Assembly: GCA_017309115.1 (NCBI GenBank)
Contig: JAFLEF010000016.1
Span: forward strand, 62,001-126,000
Origin: Verrucomicrobiota bacterium
GTDB taxonomy: Bacteria; Verrucomicrobiota; Verrucomicrobiia; Limisphaerales; UBA9464
Length of the DNA stretch: 64,000 bases
Direction of reading: 5' to 3'
Made by a program: the position numbers and the translations under genes. Shown here piece after piece: positions 17,179 through 24,800 of this stretch (position 1 is its first letter; the number at the start of each line of letters is the position of its first letter). The notes below the pieces were generated by a model that worked only from the letters and a program-made list of their open reading frames with translations, was not told where the DNA came from and searched no databases.

Positions 17179-19875
17179 TCAAACGCAGACTCCAAAGGCT
17201 TTTTCCGGATCAACCCCGAGGTCATGAATTGCCTGGGCGACCGTCGTCATCGGCAGCTCACCTTTCTTCGCCAGGGCATAGAGGACGCCAATCGCGGTGC
17301 ACTCGGCATCGATCTCGAAGAACCGACGCAGCACGGGCCGAGCTTCACTTCGACCGAACCCGTCGGTTCCCAAGGTGAGGAGACCCCCCGGAATCCACGG
17401 AGCGATTTGATCGGCCACTAACTTGAGATTGTCGCTAACAGCAATCCACGGACCCGCTTCCCGAGCCACGGTTTCCTCCAAATAACTCGTTCTCGGAGTC
17501 TCGGTCGGATGAAACATGTTCCACCGCTTGGCCGCTTGAGCTTCGGAACGCAAACGCTTGTAACTCGTGACGCTCCAGACATCGGCACTCACCCCAAACT
17601 TCTCAAGCAAATGTTGGGCTTTCACTGCTTGCTGCAGAATGGAACCCGAGCCGAGGAGTTGAGCCTTGTGAGCCAAACCCGCAGCGCCCGGACGCACCTT
17701 GTACATGCCTCGCAAGACGCCTTCGGCCACCTGCGGATCCTCCGGAAGCGCGGGATGGGAGTAATCCTCATTGTGCAGGCTGATGTAGTAGAAGACGTCC
17801 TCGCCTTCCTGATACATCCGCTTCAGACCATCGGCCACGATGATCGCGAGTTCGTATCCGTAGGCCGGCTCATAGGCCAGGAGGTTGGGAACAGTCGAAG
17901 CTACCAAATGGCTGTGGGCATCCTGATGCTGCAGTCCTTCGCCGTTCAGCGTCGTCCGACCGGAGGTTGCGCCCAACAGGAACCCCCGGGCTCGGGAATC
18001 GCCCGCTAGCCAGATTTGGTCCCCGACCCGTTGGAACCCGAACATCGAGTAGTAAATGTAGAAGGGAATGGAGGGAACCCCGTAAGTCGTGTGGGCGGTT
18101 CCGGCCGCCACGAAACTCGCCATGGAGCCCGCTTCATTGATTCCTTCCTCGAGCAACTGACCTGATTTGGATTCGCGGTAATACGCCGCATTGCTCCGGT
18201 CGACCGGGTCGTAGAGCTGACCTTTGGAGCTATAGATGCCGATCTCACTAAAGAGTCCGTCCATGCCGAAGGTCCGCGCTTCGTCTGGCACGATCGGAAC
18301 GATGAACTTGCCCAATTCCCGATGGCGCAGCAGCGAACTGAGCAATAAGACAAATGCCTTCGTCGTCGAAGCACCCCGCATGCCCTTGGTTAATTGCGTG
18401 AACTCCGTCGCAGCCGGCGCCTGCAGCAACGGAGCCTTGACCACCCGTTGAGGGAGATATCCACCCAGGGCCTGACGCCGGGCGACGAGATACTGGTACT
18501 CGGGAGAGTCCTGAGGAGGCCGATAGAACGGCATATCCGCAATGACATCGTCGCCAATGGGAACCTTAAACCGACCTCGGAATTCGCGGAGTTCGCGTTC
18601 GTTGAGCTTCTTCTGCTGGTGGGACGGGTTTCGACCTTCACCCGCTTCGCCCAATCCGTATCCCTTCACCGTCTTGGCCAGGATAACCGTGGGTCGTCCG
18701 TTCGCCTTGTTCACCGCGAAATCGTAGGCGGCGTAAACTTTCTTCGGATCGTGGCCGCCACGCATCAGGCGCTTTAGTTGGTCGTCGGTCAGATGGTTCA
18801 CCAACGCCAGCAGTTCCTTGTACTTGCCGAAGAAATTTCGGCGGATGTAGCTGCCGGGTTCGACGATGTATTTTTGATACTCGCCATCGACGACTTCTTC
18901 CATTCGTTTGGCCAGCAACCCTGTCCGGTCCTTGGCCAAGAGAGCGTCCCAATCGCTCCCCCAGATCACTTTGACCACATTCCAGCCTGCCCCACGGAAG
19001 ACGCCTTCAAGTTCCTGAATAATCTTGCCGTTGCCCCGCACGGGACCGTCCAGTCGCTGGAGATTGCAATTGACCACCCAGATCAAGTTGTCGAGGCCTT
19101 CCCGGCCCGCGAGGTTGATTTGACCCAGCGTTTCCGGTTCGTCGCTTTCGCCATCCCCAATGAAGCACCAAACTCGCGGTTCCCGCTCCGGAGCGATCAG
19201 ACCACGATGTTGCAGATATCGGCTGTACCGCGCCTGATAAATCGATCCGATTGGCCCCAACCCCATCGAAACCGTGGGGAACTGCCAGTAATCCGGCATC
19301 AGATACGGATGCGGGTACGAACTCAGCCCGGCGTGAGGTTGCAGTTCCTGGCGGAAATTGAGGAGATGTTGATCATCCAGTCGGTATTCCAGATAGGAGC
19401 GGGCGTAATTGCCCGGGGAAGCGTGTCCTTGAAAGTAAACCATATCGGCGATTCCCTGATCGCCGCCTCGGAAAAAGTGGTTGAAGCCCACCTCGTACAA
19501 CGTGGCCAGCGAGGCGTACGTGGAGATGTGGCCGCCCACACCCAAGTTTCCCGAATTGGCCCGAACGACCATCGCCATCGCGTTCCACCGAACGTAGGAC
19601 TTGATCAGTCGCTCGACTGCCAGGTCGCCAGGATACGCTGGCTCCTGATCTGGCGGAATGGTGTTGAGGTAGGGGGTCGAAGTTACGGTCGGGATGCTGT
19701 GTCCCCGAGCCCGTAGGCCTTCGATGAAATCCGCCATCATCAGCTTTTGCTGTTCGGGCGGTTTGCCGGAGAGAATCACATCCGCCAACTCTTCCAAGGA
19801 ATCACTCATGCGGATCAACGCGGCCCCAGGCCGATTCACCAGCGAAGTTTCAGGAGTAGGAGGAGAGATGCGCAT
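17179..19875 (-). CDS. aceE: Pyruvate dehydrogenase E1 component, homodimeric type
   Basis: About 898 residues, close to E. coli AceE (887). It decarboxylates pyruvate with thiamine diphosphate and passes the acetyl group to lipoyl-E2. The TPP motif is complete: GDGESDEPETLGQINLA to VNCNLQ (about residues 240-275). Other AceE hallmarks are NSGNLGVGGHISTYAS near the start, GKTVKGYGLGEAGEG, and YYRESKSGQLLEEGINEAGS. No E2 or E3 gene lies in the window. The start is uncertain: the frame opens at a TTG (19932); ATG at 19875 and 19809 follow, and none has a good ribosome binding site. The divergent neighbour is a lipoate ligase, and the upstream region contains a terminator and a structured leader (see below). 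Confidence 0.93.
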   Translation of the reverse strand: MRISPPTPETSLVNRPGAALIRMSDSLEELADVILSGKPPEQQKLMMADFIEGLRARGHSIPTVTSTPYLNTIPPDQEPAYPGDLAVERLIKSYVRWNAMAMVVRANSGNLGVGGHISTYASLATLYEVGFNHFFRGGDQGIADMVYFQGHASPGNYARSYLEYRLDDQHLLNFRQELQPHAGLSSYPHPYLMPDYWQFPTVSMGLGPIGSIYQARYSRYLQHRGLIAPEREPRVWCFIGDGESDEPETLGQINLAGREGLDNLIWVVNCNLQRLDGPVRGNGKIIQELEGVFRGAGWNVVKVIWGSDWDALLAKDRTGLLAKRMEEVVDGEYQKYIVEPGSYIRRNFFGKYKELLALVNHLTDDQLKRLMRGGHDPKKVYAAYDFAVNKANGRPTVILAKTVKGYGLGEAGEGRNPSHQQKKLNERELREFRGRFKVPIGDDVIADMPFYRPPQDSPEYQYLVARRQALGGYLPQRVVKAPLLQAPAATEFTQLTKGMRGASTTKAFVLLLSSLLRHRELGKFIVPIVPDEARTFGMDGLFSEIGIYSSKGQLYDPVDRSNAAYYRESKSGQLLEEGINEAGSMASFVAAGTAHTTYGVPSIPFYIYYSMFGFQRVGDQIWLAGDSRARGFLLGATSGRTTLNGEGLQHQDAHSHLVASTVPNLLAYEPAYGYELAIIVADGLKRMYQEGEDVFYYISLHNEDYSHPALPEDPQVAEGVLRGMYKVRPGAAGLAHKAQLLGSGSILQQAVKAQHLLEKFGVSADVWSVTSYKRLRSEAQAAKRWNMFHPTETPRTSYLEETVAREAGPWIAVSDNLKLVADQIAPWIPGGLLTLGTDGFGRSEARPVLRRFFEIDAECTAIGVLYALAKKGELPMTTVAQAIHDLGVDPEKAFGVCV

Positions 19876-20026
19876 GCCAGAGGAAACGGAATCAGTGAGA
19901 GACGTCACTTTAGATCGCTGAGGGTAGCCCAAACCCTGCCAGTGCCAAGGGAACTAATCGAAACACCCACACTAGAACCCTCACGAATAATGGTTCCCGG
20001 GCAGTTTTGAACTTCTGATAACCACG

Positions 20027-20058
20027 AAAAAACCGCCGCGCCCTTGCGGACGCGGCGG
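20027..20058 (-). terminator. Minus-strand intrinsic terminator upstream of aceE
   Basis: Read on the minus strand: CGCCGCGT-like GC-rich stem of eight pairs (20058-20051 with 20040-20033), a ten-base loop and six U (20032-20027). It lies about 150 bases before the aceE ATG and points toward it, with no minus-strand gene between lplA and here. It could end a small RNA or act as an attenuator in the aceE leader. Confidence 0.7.
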
Positions 20059-20138
20059 CCACGACCAGCCACGGTGGGGGTCAACCAGGGCGGTGGCTCA
20101 CCGGGAGGACGCATCCTCCCAGCAGGGTCATTCCACCG
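20059..20138 (-). promoter_or_regulatory. Structured leader or small RNA upstream of aceE
   Basis: Just before the terminator, the minus strand folds into GGGAGGA-TGCG-TCCTCCC (20120-20103), seven perfect pairs closed by a UNCG-type tetraloop on this strand only, which argues that the minus strand is the transcribed one. It is followed by partly complementary segments AGCCAC and GTGGCT that could compete with the terminator. A 16-codon reading frame (ATG 20131 to TGA 20081) overlaps the hairpin and could be a leader peptide. No known riboswitch motif was recognised. Confidence 0.4.
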
Positions 20139-20276
20139 ACGCTGACGAGAAAGTTACTGGGAGTCCGAGGTCATGGGCGTTTTCACCCGAGCGAACTCCA
20201 ACCGACTTTCCTGGAGCACGGTTTGGGCCGTTCTCATTCTCGCCAAATCCCGCCCGCGATTGGCCTGTAAGGCGGA

Positions 20277-21080
20277 TTGCGACATTCTTTCCAGGTGGAG
20301 TTCATTCAACTGACCAACGGCCATCCCGCCGAGTTTCTCGCTTGGGATGAGGCCTTTTTGGCGGAAACCGAGGCCACTGGGCGGGAATTTCTTTGGTTTT
20401 GGGAGTCCTCCACCCCCTTCGTCGTCTTGGGGTATGGCCAGACTCTCGCTCGTGAAGTCCTTGAGGTTCCCTGCCGGGAACGGGGAATTCCGATTCTCCG
20501 GCGCTGCTCCGGGGGCGGAGCTGTGGTTCAAGGGCCGGGCTGCCTCAATTACGCCCTCTCTCTCCACCTCCCGAGCCATTCAGCCCTAGCGAGCGTAACT
20601 AGTACCAACCAATGGATCATGAACCGCCAGGCGCAAAGCCTTAGTTCCCGCTTGAAGAACCAAGTGGTGGTTCGCGGCCACACCGACCTCGCTCTGACCG
20701 ATTCGAACGGCGAACGCAAATTCTCGGGGAATGCCCAGCGCCGGACCCGCGATGCTGTCCTGTTTCACGGAACCCTGCTGTATCAGTTCGATCTCCCGTG
20801 GATCACTACCTTGCTCGCCCACCCCACCGACCAACCCGCCTATCGAGCCCAACGATCCCATCAAGACTTCGTCACCAACCTGCCCCTGACTCAGACGGAA
20901 CTGATCAACCTGCTGCTCGCCGAATGGCGTCCGAACCAACCGGTCATAACCCTTCCGACTGAACATCATCAGGCTGCTCTGCGTCGCCGATACGCGCATC
21001 CGGAATGGCACCGCAGTCGCCAATCCGTCGCAACTTCCGCCGACCCGGATCCAACCAAACCGTTTGGAATCAACAAGTAA
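20277..21080 (+). CDS. Lipoate-protein ligase A / lipoyl- or octanoyltransferase family (BPL/LplA/LipB)
   Basis: 267 residues of the biotin/lipoate ligase fold. Signatures: ILRRCSGGGAVVQGPGCLNYAL (the RRxSGGGAVxH/QGxxN(Y) loop), HTDLAL, and RKFSGNAQRR with the catalytic Lys. It would attach lipoate or octanoate to the E2 of pyruvate dehydrogenase and to GcvH; whether it uses free lipoate (LplA) or octanoyl-ACP (LipM-like) cannot be decided. It faces aceE, the enzyme that uses lipoylated E2. The start TTG 20277 is preceded by AAGG; GTG 20295 is an alternative. The extreme C-terminus is short compared with two-domain LplA, so the accessory domain is absent or minimal. Confidence 0.85.
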   Translation: MRHSFQVEFIQLTNGHPAEFLAWDEAFLAETEATGREFLWFWESSTPFVVLGYGQTLAREVLEVPCRERGIPILRRCSGGGAVVQGPGCLNYALSLHLPSHSALASVTSTNQWIMNRQAQSLSSRLKNQVVVRGHTDLALTDSNGERKFSGNAQRRTRDAVLFHGTLLYQFDLPWITTLLAHPTDQPAYRAQRSHQDFVTNLPLTQTELINLLLAEWRPNQPVITLPTEHHQAALRRRYAHPEWHRSRQSVATSADPDPTKPFGINK

Positions 21081-21206
21081 AGCACCAGTCGGCCCAGTTT
21101 GATCCAACTGCTTAACCCGGCCGCTCGGTTGACACCCCCGGCGGCCCACCGGTAACGTCCAAAAGACTTAACGGCGGAGCTGAAGGGCTCCGCCTTGGAG
21201 GATTGT

Positions 21207-21395
21207 ATGGCCGAAGGATATTGTGTTCGGTGCAAAGCGAAGCAGCCAATCGCTGATGCCGTAGAGGAAACCATGAAGAACGGCCGCAAAGCAGTGAAGG
21301 GTAAGTGCCCGGTCTGCGGAGCGGTGATGTTCAAAATTTTGGGCGGCAAAGCAGTCGCTGCGCCCAGCTCGATGACGCCCGCCCCGCCGGCTTGA
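21207..21395 (+). CDS. DUF5679 zinc-ribbon protein
   Basis: 62 residues. CxxC pairs in YCVRCKAKQPI and CPVCGAVMFKI form a small zinc ribbon; the centre (TMKNGRKAVKGKCP) is the conserved DUF5679 segment. The ATG at 21207 is preceded by GGAGGA at five bases, an excellent ribosome binding site by the standard of this window, so the upstream TTG is discarded. The C-terminal 15 residues are an Ala/Pro tail. The next gene (tandem NDK) starts eight bases after the stop, so they are likely co-transcribed. The function of DUF5679 is unknown; similar ribbons occur at the C-terminus of topoisomerase I. Confidence 0.85.
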   Translation: MAEGYCVRCKAKQPIADAVEETMKNGRKAVKGKCPVCGAVMFKILGGKAVAAPSSMTPAPPA

Positions 21396-21402
21396 TCCGC
21401 CC

Positions 21403-22578
21403 ATGGCCCTCGAACTCGCCTACGTCCTCGTCACTCCCTATTCGCTCTCAAAATCACGAACCGGAGGAATCCTTGCGCGACTCCTGACCCGCTCCGGTTG
21501 TGATTTGGTGGCGACCCGAATGTTCGCTCCGGGTGCGGAACTGATCCGGGAATACTCTGAACAAATCGTCACCGCTTCCGACCCCCAAGACCGGTCCACC
21601 CAGGAAACGCTTCGCGACTACGTTCGCCGTCAGTTTGCCCCGGATACCCGAACGGGCCGGCGGCGTCGGGTCCTGATGCTGTTGTTTCAGGGAGAGGACG
21701 CTGTCCGCCGCGTCCGCTCGGTTGTTGGCAATCTGGCTCCAAGATTTGTCAGCGGCGACACCATCCGAGGAACGTTTGGCGACTACGTGACCAATGCTGA
21801 TGGCGACGTCACTTACTTCGAACCCGCTGTCCTCGCGGCCCCTACCGCTGAAGAAGCCCAAACCAAGCTTCGCCTCTGGGCCCGTTACTCAAACTCCGAT
21901 GGCGGCATCATCTCCGATTCCATCGCCTACCCCCCGGACACGACTCCCCAGCGTACGTTGGTCCTCGTCAAACCGGATAACTTTCGCGCCGCTGCGGGAC
22001 GTCCCGGAAGTGTTCTCGACTTCTTTAGTCGCACCGGACTTTACCTCACAGGAACGCGCCTCATTCACCTGAGCACGGCCCAGGCGCTCCAGTTTTATGG
22101 CCCGGTACGCGACGCTCTACGCACTCGGCTCAACACCTTTGTTGGTGCGGAATGCCGCAAGATCCTCACGAGTCATCCGGAGTTTGCCTTTAACCTTCCG
22201 CCGACAGTCGAATCGCAACTGGGACAACTGCTGGGACCACTCTATGGCGAGCACCGGTTCGAGAACCTGGTGCGCTTCATGAGTGGTCGCTCGGAACGGG
22301 AGTGTCCCGTGGCCGAACTGGATCAACCCGGTACCGAACCTTGTTTGGCGGTGGTCTACGAAGGACCCGACGCCGTCGCCAAATGTCGCGATGTCTTGGG
22401 ACCCACCGATCCCGGACAAGCTCCCCGAGGCACCATTCGACGGGAGTTCGGTTCCAGCATTCTGGTCAATGCCGCCCACGCCAGCGACAGCGTGGAGGCC
22501 GCCCGTCGAGAAATCGCCATCGTCCGTCCTGAAGAGGATGATCTGGTTCGAGTGCTGTCCTCAGTTTGGGGGGCGTAA
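21403..22578 (+). CDS. Tandem nucleoside diphosphate kinase-like protein
   Basis: 391 residues made of two ferredoxin-like NDK domains (about 5-165 and 183-375). Normal NDK is about 140-150 residues with one domain. The second half keeps the phosphate-binding KPD (TLVLVKPDNF, residue 190) and the active His region NAAHASDSVEAARREI (His359, equal to the NxxHGSDS motif). The first half has RGTFGDYV but no histidine in the equivalent loop (TNADGDVTYFEPAV), so it is probably catalytically dead and structural or regulatory. NDKs convert NDP plus ATP to NTP plus ADP. It follows the DUF5679 ribbon closely. Both halves have insertions relative to ordinary NDK. Confidence 0.8.
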   Translation: MALELAYVLVTPYSLSKSRTGGILARLLTRSGCDLVATRMFAPGAELIREYSEQIVTASDPQDRSTQETLRDYVRRQFAPDTRTGRRRRVLMLLFQGEDAVRRVRSVVGNLAPRFVSGDTIRGTFGDYVTNADGDVTYFEPAVLAAPTAEEAQTKLRLWARYSNSDGGIISDSIAYPPDTTPQRTLVLVKPDNFRAAAGRPGSVLDFFSRTGLYLTGTRLIHLSTAQALQFYGPVRDALRTRLNTFVGAECRKILTSHPEFAFNLPPTVESQLGQLLGPLYGEHRFENLVRFMSGRSERECPVAELDQPGTEPCLAVVYEGPDAVAKCRDVLGPTDPGQAPRGTIRREFGSSILVNAAHASDSVEAARREIAIVRPEEDDLVRVLSSVWGA

Positions 22579-22650
22579 TCGGCGATTTCACGCTCGGGCT
22601 CGAGATACGGACGTTGACCTACGGTCCGCTCCTTTCACTCTTGCGGCGCG

Positions 22651-23676
22651 ATGAACGTCCTTTCCCGCCGCAGTTTTCTGACGACTTCAACCACCGTCTT
22701 GGCTGGCAGCTTCGCCCTTCCCTCGGTTCAGGCTGCCCGCCAACCCGCCGTTGACCAACTCATCGCCCCCGCGCCAGTTTTTGTTTCGACTTGGCCCTTC
22801 GGCCGACCGGCCAATGAAGCCGCCTTGACCGTTTTCAAACGAGGCGGTTCCGGACTGGACGCGATCGAGCAGGGAATCTGGGTCACCGAGTCCGATCCCA
22901 CCAATCCGAGCGTCGGTCTGGCAGGAATCCCAAACGCTGAGGGCGTCGTGCAACTTGATGCGTGCATCATGTCCGGCCCGGGACACCGCGCTGGCGGGGT
23001 GGCCGCAGTCGAAGGATTTGTGCACCCTATCAGCATTGCCCGCCGCGTCATGGAAACAACGCCGCACGTGCTGCTGGTCGGAGACGGAGCCATGGCGTTC
23101 GCCGGGAAACACGGCTTCGAGCGGGGGCCGAAAGTATCGCCGGGACAAAAGAAGGCCTGGCGCAAGTGGCGGGAAGATCAGGCCAAGAAACAGAAGGCAG
23201 AGAAGGACAAGAACCACGACACCATTGCCATGGTCGCCCTGCTCCCGGATGGAAATCTCTTCGGCGGCTGTTCCACCAGTGGCCGTGGCTACAAGCTTCC
23301 CGGGCGCGTCGGCGACTCGCCCATCATTGGCAGCGGCCTGTACGTGGACAACGAAGTCGGCGCCGCCGGCGCCACCGGCATCGGGGAGAATGTCATGCGG
23401 TATTGCGGCTCATTTCTGGTGGTGGAATTCATGCGCCAGGGTCTGCACCCCCAGGAGGCTTGCCTGGAAACCATTCGCCGCATTGCCCGACTCGACCCCT
23501 TGGGATTCGACCTTTCGATCTGCTTTATCGCGCTCGACAAGAAGGGACGCTTTGGTGCCGCTGGAACCGGTCAGGGCTTCGAGTACGCCGTCACCTGCGA
23601 TCGTTTCAGCGAGGTGTTCCAGAGCCCCGGACTCACGCAGGCCAGCGTGGGCCCGGTCGGAGGAAACCAAAAGTAA
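22651..23676 (+). CDS. Exported Ntn-type asparaginase / N4-(beta-GlcNAc)-asparaginase (Asparaginase_2)
   Basis: 341 residues. A twin-arginine-like signal (MNVLSRRSFLTTSTTVLAGS) is followed by a family T2 hydrolase: nucleophile Thr in NHDTIAMVALLPDG with CSTSGRGYKLPGRVGDSPIIGSGLYVDNEVGAAGATGIGE, the standard glycosylasparaginase region after autocleavage. The insertion of about 30 Lys/Gln/Asp residues before the cleavage site is a linker typical of the secreted forms. It would hydrolyse aspartylglucosamine or isoaspartyl/asparagine bonds outside the cytoplasm. ATG 22651; convergent with the sensor genes behind it. Confidence 0.9.
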   Translation: MNVLSRRSFLTTSTTVLAGSFALPSVQAARQPAVDQLIAPAPVFVSTWPFGRPANEAALTVFKRGGSGLDAIEQGIWVTESDPTNPSVGLAGIPNAEGVVQLDACIMSGPGHRAGGVAAVEGFVHPISIARRVMETTPHVLLVGDGAMAFAGKHGFERGPKVSPGQKKAWRKWREDQAKKQKAEKDKNHDTIAMVALLPDGNLFGGCSTSGRGYKLPGRVGDSPIIGSGLYVDNEVGAAGATGIGENVMRYCGSFLVVEFMRQGLHPQEACLETIRRIARLDPLGFDLSICFIALDKKGRFGAAGTGQGFEYAVTCDRFSEVFQSPGLTQASVGPVGGNQK

Positions 23677-23683
23677 GCTGATC

Positions 23684-24796
23684 CTACAGGTCCGGTGGAC
23701 GCGGCAGAAGGACGCCGAACTCCGCCCACTCACCCAACTTCGAGTCCGCCCAGACTCGGCCGCCGTGGCGATGGATGATGCGGTGGACATTGGCCAACCC
23801 GATTCCGTTTCCTTCAAATTGATCGGCACTATGGAGCCGCTGGAAGGCTCCAAATAGTCGATCGGCAAAGCGCTGGTCGAAACCCACTCCGTTGTCGCGC
23901 ACCCGCACTTCCAGCCCCTCCGCAACCGGCCGCGACTTCAACTCAATCACCGCCGGCGACCGTGGCCGGGTAAATTTAAGAGCGTTCCCCAGCAGGTTAA
24001 CAAACACCTGACGCAACAGCGACCGGTCACCCCACACCGTCGGCAATGGAGGGACCTGCCATTCCACCGCCCGGCCAGCAGTGTCCGGACCGATCTCCTG
24101 AATCACCTCCGCCACCAGATCACCAAGTTCCACCGGTCCCGCCTTTAGCCCGACTCGGCCGGTCTTCGAATAGGCCAGCAGATCGCTGATCAACTGGTCC
24201 ATCTTGCGGGCCGCCGTTACCGCTGATTCCAAATCCTGACGCGCCGCCGGAGGTAGTCGTTCTCCGGAAGCTTCCAGGGCAAACCCCAGAAAACCCAGAA
24301 TGTGTCGCAGTGGCGCCCGCAAGTCATGGGACACCGACGAGGAAAACGCCTCCAATTCCTTGTTGGCCGCCTCCAATTCCTCGGTTCGCTCCCGGATTCG
24401 CCGCTCCAAAAGAGCATTCTCCTGGTGCAAACGCCGCACCGAAAGCGCCCGGGACAAGACCGGCAGAATTACACTCAGTCGGAACGGCTTCAGAATATAG
24501 TCCAAGGCGCCGGCTTTCATCGCTTCCACCGCCGTATCAATGGAGCCTTCTCCCGTCATAATGACTCCCACCAAGTCCGGATCCTTGCTCCGCAACGCCC
24601 GAAGCAGGGCGATCCCATCGAGTTCCGGCATCATCAAGTCGGCCACCAGCAAATCAAACTTCGCCTCCTCCACCGCCGCCAGAGCTGCCCGAGCCGAACT
24701 GAATCCCGTTGTTACGTAGCCATGCTCGCCCAAGGTTCGACATAACGCCTCCATCTGGGCGACTTCGTCGTCCACAATCAGGATGCGGGCGGCCAT
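23684..24796 (-). CDS. Response regulator-histidine kinase hybrid (REC-HisKA-HATPase)
   Basis: About 370 residues. A receiver domain at the start (ILIVDDE, phospho-Asp in DLLVADLMMPELDG, Lys in LKPFR) is joined through a coiled coil to a kinase with HisKA (SSSVSHDLRAPLRHI, phospho-His), N box LLGNALKFTRP, and G boxes VRDNGVGFDQ and FEGNGIGLANVHRI. This receiver-first order suits a second step in a phosphorelay: it probably receives phosphate from, or is sensed with, the larger kinase just upstream. No output domain. The frame can open at ATG 24814, which would overlap the upstream gene by 14 bases; ATG 24796 leaves no overlap and gives the usual N-terminus. Confidence 0.88.
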   Translation of the reverse strand: MAARILIVDDEVAQMEALCRTLGEHGYVTTGFSSARAALAAVEEAKFDLLVADLMMPELDGIALLRALRSKDPDLVGVIMTGEGSIDTAVEAMKAGALDYILKPFRLSVILPVLSRALSVRRLHQENALLERRIRERTEELEAANKELEAFSSSVSHDLRAPLRHILGFLGFALEASGERLPPAARQDLESAVTAARKMDQLISDLLAYSKTGRVGLKAGPVELGDLVAEVIQEIGPDTAGRAVEWQVPPLPTVWGDRSLLRQVFVNLLGNALKFTRPRSPAVIELKSRPVAEGLEVRVRDNGVGFDQRFADRLFGAFQRLHSADQFEGNGIGLANVHRIIHRHGGRVWADSKLGEWAEFGVLLPRPPDL

Positions 24797-24800
24797 CGTA

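Noticed and set aside
18778-19716. Plus-strand frame of 312 codons in aceE
   Set aside because: Shadow; the minus-strand gene has the full AceE motif set.
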